Below, piece after piece: positions 30,851 through 40,804 of a stretch of 64,000 bases of DNA; within the stretch, counting starts at the first letter, position 1, and each line of letters starts with the position of its first letter. The notes beneath the pieces are model-generated. The model saw nothing but the letters and a program-made list of their open reading frames with translations, searched no databases and was not told where the DNA came from. Origin of the DNA: Agriotes lineatus (Eukaryota > Arthropoda > Insecta > Coleoptera > Elateridae); assembly GCA_940337035.1 (NCBI GenBank), contig CALNHX010005237.1, positions 46,922 through 110,921 on the forward strand, written 5' to 3'. The translations under genes and the position numbers were made by a program.

Positions 30851-31071
30851 ACAAAAAGTTACGTCCTGTGTTAGTTGTGCTATTTGCTTATTCGAAATAT
30901 TTACAAAATTTCAAAATGAATAATAAGAACAAATATCGTCTTTAACCGACAAAAACAATTGCATCTTACATAAAAAGGAGGAGAAAAGGAAAATAACAGA
31001 TGTACATGATGTATAGTTTACATAACATAATTATGTTATGTTACAGTCTGATCACTAAAATTAACTTCTAG

Positions 31072-31330
31072 TTATTAAGCGTTTACAAGATGGGGCTTTT
31101 GACAAAGTGGAAGAACCAACCCATGCTATTGTAAATTTTAATAATAAGTGTTTTGAAACTTATATCCAAAACAGAGAATAAGTTTGAGTTATACTTAGCA
31201 GACTCAAAAGTTAGTTGGTATATTTGTACAGATGTTTACTGTTAATTTGTATAACAACTTAATGTATATTGGTATTTAAAACAATTTAAAGAAAATCATC
31301 AAAAATGCTTGACTCATCATACAAATATTC
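31072..31330. repeat. Third copy of the LQDG block and 3' flank of the Rep-like gene
   Basis: Shares CGTTTACAAGATGG, TTTTGACAAAGTGGAAGAA and CAACTTAATGTAWATTGGTA with 28688-28822. It lies directly downstream of the Rep-like stop codon. Confidence 0.7.
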
Positions 31331-31339
31331 TGCACAGTA

Positions 31340-33175
31340 TTACGTTTTTCTTGGCGCGGGGAATGAGTGACCATTAAATGTTGTAATTCCGTTGGTTTTA
31401 AATGATATAAATGGTTCCTCGGTTGGTAAACATATTATATCCGATTTGTTAAAAGGAATTAAAATGTAACCTTCTTCTTTAAGTTTTTCTCTCGAGTTGT
31501 AAATATTTAAAAACACATTTTTGTAATGTCCTTTTAAGAAGTAAACGCCTTTACACCCATTTTTTTCTCCAAGTATTCCGACATATGGATATTTCCCATA
31601 ATTGTTATATCCACTATTATTTACAGTAAATGCGGAAATCGTATAACATCCAGTTATATCCAAATTTTTCCATGGATTTTTAAAGTAATTTCTTAAGTTT
31701 TCTCTCATTTCTATTAACTTGTGTTCTTTTTCGAGCAAATATTTGTATTGTTCTTTTATAGCAATTGTATTTTGCACATATTCTACTTTTCGTTTTGTCA
31801 AATTTATTTCTTCGAGCTCTAGTTCTCGTTTCCTTGCACTTAATATATAAACAGATGTGGGTGGTTCTATTTCTTTAATTGCATGCGGAGAAAGTTTATT
31901 AGTTATGTTGGTTCTCTTCCTTAAAACTTGGGGAATCACATTATTCGTTTTGATTAATCCCATACCTTCGATACTTACATCTTTCGAAATAGTAGAGAAA
32001 ATGGTCGTGGATTTAAAAAAAAATGTTTCTCCAGCTTTAATATAACATTTGTGCTTAATATTTGTGTCGCCTGTATTTACATTATTTTCTACAATTTCTA
32101 CATAATTAATTGGCAGATAATTAAAACTAAAAGCAGAAAGTGCATAATTTATCATCTTATTTCGGTTTTCTAGATTATCGCGTAATTTAATTTGTAATCC
32201 AGTCAACTTTCTTGTGTTTCTATTTTCCCAATAAACATATTGTAAGACATTATTAAATACAACACAACAACTATTCTGCAGAGTATTAGTCAATTTGGCC
32301 CACATTTTAGCAATTGAGACAGAATATATTGGCGCATCTTGGATGTACGTTTTACTAGTTTCCAATAAATTTAAACAATCTTTTAAAGGATCAAATACAT
32401 TGTGTGCATTATAATAATCTCCAATAGTATAATTATATATTGTTGCCTCCAATCTTGTGATTCCATGTTCCTTAGCGGAAATAGACGAAAATGTTTCCTT
32501 TAAACGAGTATCCGGGCAATTGATAAAGTCGATAATATGGTTACCAATCTGTTTGTTAACTCCTGGACTGGTCATTTGACAAACAAATTTGTTGTATATT
32601 TTAACTCTAGCATACGAATTTACCCATGTTAAACAATCAATTCCAACTGTTTTATCATTATCCACAATCACATTATAATTTTCCTTGGACTCTCCTTGGT
32701 GACAAAAGTTATACTTAGTAGTCAAATAATGGCCCATTTCTATCTTGTTAAATATTCCTGCAAAATCTTGCGTTATATCCAAATCCATAAGGTAGAAGTC
32801 CTCTATTTGAAGCTGTTTTAAAATTTCTGGTATTTCTTCTAACAGGGTCTGCACATTAACGTCGGCTAGTTCTACTTTGTACGGAATTACTACTGGATGT
32901 TTACATTTTTTGTTAATATTTTCCAGACCTTTGTTTCCAATAACTTGTATAATTCCTCTTGCCATCCTGTTCTCACTTTGTAGAAGATAAGGTAATTGTG
33001 CTTTTACTCCATGTCTAGCAGAAATAAATTTAGAGAATTTCCCTCGTAAGTGACTATTCCAACCACCACCTATCTCCTTCATAACAATAAGATTACTTTC
33101 TTCTTCGCAATCTACACGGTCAATAATTTTAGCAAACATTATATTGTCACAAAACGGTTCTGTAATCGGCGTCAT
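31340..33175 (-). CDS. Rep-like (rolling-circle-initiator-like) protein
   Basis: An intact 611-codon ORF from ATG at 33175. Visible motifs: DLDITQDF at residues 131-138 (acidic D-x-D-x-T, a plausible metal site), RVKIYNK at 190-196 (R-x-x-x-Y-x-K, a plausible nucleophile tyrosine) and TRLEATIY at 240-247 (R-x-E). This order and spacing resembles the Rep_trans family of plasmid initiators (pT181 RepC type). The middle (about 180-360) is rich in aromatic and basic residues. A likely coiled coil runs about 445-500 (ARKRELELEEINLTKRK), followed by a compact C-terminal domain. The expected role would be nicking and re-joining DNA at an origin or the element ends. The ORF has no stop while its internal duplicates are wrecked, which suggests selection or a recent arrival. 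The motif match is by eye, so an unrelated protein cannot be excluded. Confidence 0.5.
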   Translation of the reverse strand: MTPITEPFCDNIMFAKIIDRVDCEEESNLIVMKEIGGGWNSHLRGKFSKFISARHGVKAQLPYLLQSENRMARGIIQVIGNKGLENINKKCKHPVVIPYKVELADVNVQTLLEEIPEILKQLQIEDFYLMDLDITQDFAGIFNKIEMGHYLTTKYNFCHQGESKENYNVIVDNDKTVGIDCLTWVNSYARVKIYNKFVCQMTSPGVNKQIGNHIIDFINCPDTRLKETFSSISAKEHGITRLEATIYNYTIGDYYNAHNVFDPLKDCLNLLETSKTYIQDAPIYSVSIAKMWAKLTNTLQNSCCVVFNNVLQYVYWENRNTRKLTGLQIKLRDNLENRNKMINYALSAFSFNYLPINYVEIVENNVNTGDTNIKHKCYIKAGETFFFKSTTIFSTISKDVSIEGMGLIKTNNVIPQVLRKRTNITNKLSPHAIKEIEPPTSVYILSARKRELELEEINLTKRKVEYVQNTIAIKEQYKYLLEKEHKLIEMRENLRNYFKNPWKNLDITGCYTISAFTVNNSGYNNYGKYPYVGILGEKNGCKGVYFLKGHYKNVFLNIYNSREKLKEEGYILIPFNKSDIICLPTEEPFISFKTNGITTFNGHSFPAPRKT

Positions 33176-33595
33176 TAAATCTAAATTGCTGCTGGTAAGG
33201 AGTTATTCGCCTTTTGTATAATTTATATTTCCAACATCTGTAATTAAGTTGTTGTTGTCGAGATTTTCTACTAATAACCAGAGTCCGAATCTCTCGTTAG
33301 TTGGCTTAATTTTATTTCCCAAGAGCTGGGTAATACTATATACTTTAGAGGAGCCCAAGATCACAGTTTCAACTACTTCACAATACTAAATTTAAACTGG
33401 GTAAATTTTAATTATATACCTAACAATAATAAGTCACCCACCTCCACACCAATTTTAATCTACTTTGCAAGGAAAAAGTAAGAAGACGTGGCAAGCAGAA
33501 ACCTGCAAGGCTACATGGGAACTGGTTTGGACCTGAGATGGTAGTTGAAACAGGGTAGTCGAATAGCAGCCCAACCCCCCTTTCTTACCTATATG

Positions 33596-34210
33596 AATTG
33601 AAAACATTTAAAAGTACGTGTATAGCGGAGAACCTTTAAGAGAAAGTTTTTAACGAGCCTCTATAGCGTAATGGTTAGCATGGCCGTTTAGCAATACCAT
33701 GGCCCCGTGTTCAAATCCGGCGAAGAGCAAAACAGTTTTTTAAATAAAAATATTACTTTAAAACGTTCAAGACATAGCCGTACGACAAAGATAAACGAAT
33801 ACAAGAGAGATAGCATAATTGTGAGGAAAAGTAAGTAAGTATCACGTGACTAATTCAAAATTCAAAAAATGACGTGCACAAATCAAAACGTCATCAGCAT
33901 CAAAATGGCCGACACTTTCAATTTCAAAAATAGCGCGAACACAATCAAAGTCCAAAACGGCAGTAGCATCAAAATCCAAAATGACCGACGCCTCAGGCAA
34001 TTTATTCTACGTCACAGTGACATCAGCCTCAGGCAATTCAATTATTAAAAGCACAGGCCATTTAATTATTAAAAACAAAATGGTGCTATTATTACCTTTG
34101 CCCCAGGCAATTTAATTGATTATGCCCGTAAGCCAGGGCAGCGGTTATTGGAATGTGCGGAATGTGTTATGTCATTAAAAAACTCATTACCCTGCAGCCC
34201 TTATACTACT
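33596..34210 (+). repeat. Right TIR of the 6.9-kb element
   Basis: Inverse of the left arm with extra blocks near 33935-34030. Ends ...GCCCTTATACTACT at 34210. Confidence 0.9.
33657..33729 (+). other. tRNA-like sequence in right TIR
   Basis: 73 nt from GCCTCTATAGCG to GAAGAGCA, with A box TAGCGTAATGGTTAGCA and B-box-like GTGTTCAAATCC. It is the partner of 27678-27750 and also points outward. About 10 differences separate the two copies, mostly in the would-be anticodon and variable region. Confidence 0.55.
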
Positions 34211-34216
34211 GTGAAG
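34211..34216. repeat. 6-bp target duplication (right)
   Basis: GTGAAG, exact copy of 27268-27273. Confidence 0.85.
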
Positions 34217-34585
34217 CATAATTAAATAATCATGTTTTAGTTAGCTAGAGGTAATACAATTAAAACTAAGCTTTATGTAGTGGATCAATTTTATTTATTT
34301 ATCGTATTACAAATAATATTAAAGTATAGAGTTGATATAATAGTAAAGCGTTACAATATTATACCTTTGATTACAATAAAATCAAAGACTATATGATCGG
34401 GGCACGAGCGAGATTTTTTGTGGTGTTTTTATTTTTATTAATGCAACCGACTTACGCTGAAGTTTTTGTTAGACGTTACTACAAAATTCGAGGAACCCGA
34501 AGAAATTATAAGAAAACCCGGAGTCCGGAGATTTGGTGTTAAAACCCCGAGACTCCGGGTGAAACCCTGAGAGGTGGTCACCCTA
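34217..34585. other. Outer-element interior, right part
   Basis: AT-rich then GC-richer near the end (CCGGAGTCCGGAG). It supplies a chimeric C-terminal reading frame (34438-34585, minus strand) to the zinc-finger ORF. Confidence 0.5.
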
Positions 34586-35712
34586 CCTGTATGCGTCCTC
34601 AAATGGCGAACTAGCTTCCATTTCTTTGTTGCTTTATATTCGCAAATAGAACATGCATAAGTTTTTTCACCAGTATGTATCTTCATGTGTGTCACTAATG
34701 AACGATTTTTTGCTGCTTTATATTCAAAAAAGGAACATGAATAAGGTTTTCCAACTGTATGTGTCATCATGTGACTCACTAATGAATAATTTTCTGCTGC
34801 TTTATATTCACAAATGGAACATGAATAAGGTTTTTCACCCGTATGTATCCTCAAATGGCGAACTATATTCTGTTTCTCTGCTGTTTTATATTCGCAAATG
34901 GAACATGAATAAGGTTTTTCACCTGTATGTGTCTTCATGTGTTTCACTAATAAACGATTTTCTGCTGCTTTATATTCGCAAATAGAACATGAATAAGGTT
35001 TTTCACCTGTATGTGTCCTCAAATGGCGAACTAGCTTCTGTTTCTCTGCTGTTTTATATTCGCAAATGGAACATGAATAAGGTTTTTCACCTGTATGTGT
35101 CTTCATGTGCCTCACTAATGAACTTTTCACTGCTGCTTTATACTCGCAAATGGAACATGAATAAGGTTTTTCACCTGTATGTGTCCTCAAATGGCGAACT
35201 AGCTTCTGTTTCTCTGCTGTTTTATATTCGCAAATGGAACATGAATAAGGTTTTTCACCTGTATGTGTCCTCAAATGGCGAACTAGTTTCAGTTTCTCTG
35301 CTGTTTTATATTCGCAAATAGAACATGAATAAGGTTTTTCACCTGTATGTGTCTTCATGTGCCTCACTAATGAACTTTTCACTGCTGCTTTATACTCGCA
35401 AATGGAACATGAATAAGGTTTTTCACCTGTATGTGTCTTCATATGTCTAATTAAATTACTTCCCCATGTTGCTTTATATTCACAAATGGAACACGAATAA
35501 AATTTTTCCCCTGTATGTGTCTTCATGTGGGTCACTAATGAACCTTTCACTGCTGCTTTATACTCGCAAATGGAACATGAATAAGGTTTATCATATGTAT
35601 GTGTCCTCAAACGTCTAACTGAACTACTTTCCTGTGTTGGTTTGTATTCACAAGTGGAACATAAGTGAAACTGTTTTGCATGAGTCACCATATGTTTCGA
35701 GAAATTACTCTG
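34586..35712 (-). CDS. Tandem C2H2 zinc-finger protein, main exon (interrupted 3' end)
   Basis: The minus-strand exon encodes 13 consecutive fingers of 28 residues with HTGEKPYSCSICEYKA-type linkers, each C-x2-C-x12-H-x3-H. The first finger lacks its first histidine and the twelfth (CSFFEYKA) its second cysteine. The ATG at 35691 lies inside a preceding finger-like tail (KHMVTH), and TCTTTCCAG just upstream looks like a splice acceptor near 35713, so earlier exons are probably missing. Tandem fingers of this kind bind DNA in the nucleus. The unit sequences are so alike that recent internal duplication is likely. After HLRTHTG the frame runs into the TIR of the 22412-34585 element and stops at 34438, giving a foreign tail of about 48 residues; the original 3' part lies at 22210-22411. 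Confidence 0.85.
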
Positions 35713-36747
35713 GACTCTGGACTCTGGAAAGAGATATTTACTAATTAATGATTTTTAAATAAATAATAATAAAAATAAAAAGTAAGTTCATTGCTTCTGT
35801 TTTAGCCATTTTAATTTATAAAAAAAAATTACAGAAATTAATTAAGAGAAGCAAGATTTAATATGGATACAATCTTCAATCGAGTTTATTTCTTGTGTGG
35901 ATGAACAAGAAACATTTTAATTCTATAACCAGTAACAATTTAAGTCATGACTGCATCTTTTAACAGGTAAATTGAATAATAATTGAGAGAGTTGATTTGT
36001 TCGCTTATACTTACTTTTTTACTACTTTAACATGTTAACTAGTATTGTTTCATTTTATTACAGATGTTTTTATTAATGTTATACAACTGAAGAAGACAAC
36101 TCAGTTTGTCGAAATATATTGTGCATTTTACACGTCTATTATTTTTTTCGATGTCAAGAAGATGTAAACTTCCTAGCTGCGTTACCTTGAAGATTTCTTC
36201 GACAAACTTTGGCCAGCTACTGTACTTTTAATATAATTGTTAATAATAACTTGCCAAATTGAATATTTCTATTTATTAGCTCCCTTTCGAGTTAAATGGT
36301 GAATATTGATTTTGGGATAATGAACCAGAAGGAAGGCAAACGTTTTAATACCTAATTTTGAAAAAAAGAACAATTTGGTAACCTGAACGTTTAATTTGGC
36401 AAGTGTTCAAATCAGATCTTCTTTTCAGATATCTTACAAAGCACTAGTTTGCATGCACTCCATCTTTTGAGAGCAATGCCCCTTCGGAACAGACTTTATG
36501 GTGATAACTGATACAGAAAATACTTAAATATTGTAGTCATAACTGTTTTTATTTGAACTGTATTTTTATATAACTATTGTATCTAATACATAATAAAATA
36601 GTTGATTAGTAGTAATACATAGTAGTCTAATATCTGACGTACACAAAATTTTTAAATAAACCGCCAAGAAGAGAACGAGAACTTAACCTAGAATTTCACA
36701 AAATATGTTTAGATACAAATATACATAACTGATTAATCTGCGAACTT
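35713..36747. other. Unassigned interval
   Basis: AT-rich. It may contain an intron of the zinc-finger gene. No motif recognised. Confidence 0.3.
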
Positions 36748-37640
36748 TTAATTATTATCGCTCGTTGTAAGAAAACTACAATTATTGTAGATTTTTATTG
36801 TCACAGAACAAGAATCTGTCGCATTAATTGAAATTTCAGGTACGTACTGTGACGATACATTTTGTTGAAAATTAGTTTTCCCCTCAATGTCGACAGGGTT
36901 TCCATTACTCTCGCTTTGTAAAGTGGTGGATATAGAGGTTGAAGCTAAAGACATTGCACTGGACGAAATACTTGGCTGTGGCGAAGGATACCTAAGCATA
37001 TCAGCCACTTGTACGTTTTTCTTCGTCGAATTGTCAATGTAGCCCTCAACGACAGTTGAGAACTTCCATCCTCCATGTCTTTTAATTGTTAATAGGTCCG
37101 CTCCACTAGTGGCCAAGTGTGAGACGCTAGACCGTCTAAAACAATGCCCTGTGAATTTTTCAGGTTCGGAAAGTTTTAAAAACGTGGCTATAATTTTTGG
37201 AGCTGAACTTCAATATAGCGTTCCCAGTCTCCACACATATGCGTGAATCTTTTGGTCTGGGAGCTAAAATTTTAGGTTAGCTGCAGTCTAAGATTTGTGT
37301 GTACGTAATACACAATGTTCTATGATTTGTGTGGAAACCACTGCTTTTCGGAGTTTTCTGCGCTTGCACGGCAAACGTCAAACCCAGTGGGGACGCTATA
37401 CTGAAGCTTTCCCATTTTTGAAATTTTGCCTATTGTGTTAATCCCAATTGGATTTTTGATGCAATGACCATTCCTGTAAGTTGAGAAAAATCGCACAGCT
37501 GAGCGTAGATTGTAATATTTTTTTATCAACTGAACCCAGTTTAATTCAGTTATTATGAACACTCTGGGAACATTGGTTTTCGTTTTAGATACAGACAAGA
37601 TGATACCTAAAAATAGTGGAATAAAACTGTAGCAGGTAAC
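36748..37640 (-). pseudogene. Crypton-like tyrosine recombinase, catalytic half
   Basis: The minus strand reads SKTKTNVPRVFIITE and RNGHCIKNPIGINTIGKI (about 37590-37420), then after an interruption KIIATFLKLSEPEKFTGHCF and RRSSVSHLATSGADLL with IKRHGGWKFSTVVEGYID (about 37195-37030). The H-x-x-R of GHCFRR, the HGGW motif and the tyrosine of EGYID are the expected catalytic residues of a tyrosine recombinase. The protein ends with a serine-rich tail at 36748. The break between the two parts is a 199-bp MITE. Similar domesticated or mobile Crypton proteins are common in insects. This copy lacks the N-terminal half. Confidence 0.65.
37208..37406. mobile_element. MITE inserted in the recombinase pseudogene
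   Basis: CTTCAATATAGCGTTCCCAGT at the left and the inverse right end CTTCAGTATAGCGTCCCCACT differ at three of 21 bases. 199 bp, no ORF. Confidence 0.75.
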
Positions 37641-38366
37641 TGTATTAATTCAAATTTAACCTTTATTGCCAGAAAATGTAAATTATCGGCCTTATTTAGG
37701 AACCGTTGTATTTCTTCATCATCCAAATGTTCGATTTTTTGGCTTGTATCCTTGAGATTGGTGCTTTACAAATGCCTTTAGCATTTGGAATCTTGATATA
37801 TTGAGATGGTCTTTAGCCCATTACTCAACTCTGCTTGCAGCATAGATAAATAAAGCAAGTCAATAAAGCACAGAGCTGGGGTAAGTCAGGCAACTGCAAG
37901 AAGTTACATCAAAAATTTTAATTCATAACTACATTGGTAATGCATTGCCGATATTAAATGGAATTACTTCAGAATAAATGGCAATAAGGCAGAGCTCAAT
38001 TCGTAAATTAGAGTCACAGATATATCAATTAGCATAAATTAAGAGGTTGGTGCAAAGTAAAGCCAATCAAAAATTCAACAAATCTATCACCAAAGGGTTT
38101 ATTTCATGCGTGTTAAATAAATTTACATGTCAGTTTAATTAATAAGTACAGTTCTATGAACTTTTTAAATAAAGGTAAAAAGGACAGATTGTTCTTAATA
38201 CAGTGCAAAGAAAGCACAATACTAGATCAAATAAGGATATATAAAAATGGAGCGGTAATATTTGAAGAATGGTGAAAAGCAGACAAGTTTTATAAAATGC
38301 AAGGAATTCACACAACAGGAAATAAACGAGATTTGTGTTTATAAAAATGAGTCAGTAAAATGACAT
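37641..38366. other. Unassigned interval
   Basis: AT-rich, no gene or clear repeat recognised. Confidence 0.3.
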
Positions 38367-39259
38367 AAGTGAACTAGTGATGGGCATAACCGGACAATTT
38401 TCATAACCGAATTATTTGCATTCGAATCATATTAATAACCGATTGATGATTTGAATCATCAATCGAATAAATTTTGGCTCTCGATTTGTTTCGATTAAGT
38501 CAGCCGGTTTGCCGGTTGGCGGTTCACCGTCATCTGCATCGGCATCGTAACTTGCAGATAGCCGAAGAACTCAGTTAATCGTTAATTATAATAATTGTAT
38601 AAATGATTTTTATTTGATTTCTAAGGAGTTTAAACCATTGAGAATAGCTATATCAATACTAATCAATAATCATAAAGAAATTATAAATATGCGAATACAA
38701 AGTATCTATTGAATCTATTTTTAGTTTCGGTTCTAAGGACACACACTTAAAATTTTCAACATCGAAATCCACTTCTTGTCCCGATTGCTCCGTTATTAAA
38801 AATTAAATATAAATCTTTTACGATATTGGAAAATCTTATTTCGCTTTCTGTTTATCGTTTATCCCTTATTAGGCATAATCAACCGCGTTTCGAAGCTAAA
38901 ATTTAGTCCGTTATAAACACAGCTCGGCAAATCTCAGACTCAGCAGAACGTTATCTATAATAGGAACGGCCCCATAAATTTAACTCGTCGACTGGGGGTA
39001 TCAAATGTCTTAACATCAACAAGCAGCGGCGAGCGTCACTTGGGTCAATCAAGTACATACGTAGAAAAGGTTATATGAGTTATGATTATTTACAGAATTT
39101 CGATCACTGGCAGGTCGCTGAGACGCTGCACGAAGTACGTATCAGGTTGAGGTTATTTTTGATTCGATTACTTGGAACGAAAACCGAGTTACACAGGTTA
39201 TTTCAATAATCGGATAACAGGTTATTTTTGATTCGAATAAGCCCATCACTAAAGTGAAC
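38367..39259. mobile_element. hAT MITE with perfect 8-bp duplication
   Basis: The element 38375-39251 starts TAGTGATGGGC and ends GCCCATCACTA. AAGTGAAC flanks it exactly (38367-38374, 39252-39259). 877 bp, no transposase. Internal GATTCGAAT/ATTCGAATC motifs lie near both ends. Confidence 0.9.
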
Positions 39260-39360
39260 ATACAATCCAAATAAAACATAGTGAGTGGCTTAACATAGTT
39301 TAAATACGAACATGAACAAACAATAATCTTAGAATTCAGATGTTGTACATTGTTATAATA

Positions 39361-40804
39361 TAAAACAATAAGGAAGCCGACCTGCGATTAATTAATAAAA
39401 TAAGCAATGGTAGTAAAAATCGCAGATCAACCCCCCTACCTTTTATACACCACGGCAGCTCTGAAAAACTCGTTCTTTACTCACCGCGATGGCCGAACTA
39501 GCTCAAATATCGGCGGCCTTAGATCGTAGGTTCAAATCATCAGCTATGTACCCTGGAATGTCTTCAAAAAAGGAAAGGAAAATGGAAATGGGCCCCAGAA
39601 ATCAAAAGATTTCAAATAATAAGAAAAATAAACTACAAGTGACTAGCGTTTAATTAATATAATCAATAGAAAGTTTTGAAATGTCAGTAGTAAATAATCA
39701 GAATAATTAAGATGTAAATAATGTAATAACAAAAATTGTGTATCTTAACTGAAGGTTGCGACACGCATAAAATTAAGAACCCCTTTCGGGTTATTTTAAT
39801 ATCTTTACAAAAAACCTTCGTGGGATAAGCTTATCACAGTCATCTAATAAAACCTTCTGTTAGGCTATTGAAATAAAACAGCGTGACTGTACCTTTTACA
39901 GAGGGTCGAAATACATCAAAAATAGCAAATTTAAATTCTGCATAATTAGATATAAGCATGAAAATTTAAATATTAAACAAGAGCATGTATGAAATTGAAT
40001 GTTACATTTTAATAATTGCAAAACGTATGAATTTAAATTTCAAATATTGACGGGTTTAAACTGTGAAAACATTAAAAAAAATGAAATACAGGTATTGAAG
40101 ATACGTTGAAAAATCCCGGAAAAGCACCAACTAACATCGCTTCTCCAACGTGCAAAAACGGCTAACAGGCAAGCGCCGGCTGGGGGTAGCTACACCCTTC
40201 AGCATAAGGTGGTCGAGAACTGCATATTATGGACGAAGTTGAAATCGCCATGGATGCGCCGAAAATTGCTTCGAAGCATCTCCAAAATGCGGCAAATACG
40301 CCGAACCCAGCGGGTGTCGAAAGTGCGATGAGGTTAGCGACTTGACCTCCGAGATAAGTTCGTGTATGAAACTGGTAATTAAGAGCTAAGAATAAAATTA
40401 ATTACTATAGGGATAATAAGACAGAAAGGCGCAATCTTACCTGATCATAATCAGCCCTTAGAAAACACACTGCTCATTAAAATTGGTTGAGCGCACGTAA
40501 TTTGACATAATTAACATAAAATCTCGGCCGCGCGAAATGCGCCGCCCGAGGTGAAAAGAATGAGTGCCCCGGACGAAAATTTCGTTTCCTCGAGGAAGGC
40601 TCGCACTCTGATAAGAGATAGCGGAGGTCGAGAGGGCATTCCGCAAACGATAAGAACTTGATGCAGGTACAAAATGCGTTGGTTTGGAAAATTTACGAAT
40701 TCGAAATGCAAAAGGCTTTATAATTTAACTAAAAATATACAGGTTAAGCCTGAAATAATTGGATAAATAGCGAAACAATTAGGCTAAGCCAAAAAATTGT
40801 TTCA
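39361..40804 (-). repeat. LTR copy 1 (element 3' LTR), 1444 bp
   Basis: Nearly identical to 43135-44528 but with an extra ~50 bp near 39848-39900 (CCTTCTGTTAGGCTATTG...) missing from the other copy. Confidence 0.9.
39481..39545 (+). other. tRNA-Leu-like sequence inside LTR 1
   Basis: CGATGGCCGAACTAGCTCAA resembles the D-arm/A box of tRNA-Leu, and GTAGGTTCAAATCATC resembles the T-arm/B box at about the right distance. It is on the strand opposite to the retroelement's sense. Confidence 0.5.

Larger units (their letters stand above)
27274..34210. mobile_element. 6.9-kb long-TIR element with Polinton-like termini and a Rep-like gene
   Basis: Both ends begin AGTAGTATAAGGGCTGCAGG when read inward. 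The arms (27274-27817 and 33596-34210) match along their length apart from indels. GTGAAG is duplicated outside. Long TIRs, AG/CT termini and a 6-bp duplication are the hallmarks of Polinton/Maverick elements, but no polymerase B, integrase, ATPase, protease or capsid gene is visible. Instead there is one large intact minus-strand ORF with rolling-circle-initiator-like motifs, a small plus-strand membrane-protein ORF, and decayed copies of both. It may be a non-autonomous Polinton relative or a separate virus- or plasmid-like element that used a Polinton-type integrase in trans. Confidence 0.8.
22412..34585. mobile_element. Outer hAT-type insertion splitting the zinc-finger gene
   Basis: The left end TAGGGTGACCACTTTTCA and the inverse right end TAGGGTGACCACCTCTCA agree at 16 of 18 bases. 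The outside 8-mers CACGTATG (22404-22411) and CCTGTATG (34586-34593) agree at 6 of 8 and both derive from a finger-linker codon stretch. The span is 12.2 kb but contains two younger insertions with their own duplications (23169-26542 and 27274-34210). Without them it is about 1.85 kb with no ORF, the size of a non-autonomous hAT element. Beyond 18 bp the two ends do not resemble each other, so the pairing is an inference. Confidence 0.6.

Noticed and set aside
34653..35321. Two 110-codon plus-strand frames
   Set aside because: Antisense shadows of the zinc-finger array (84-bp period).
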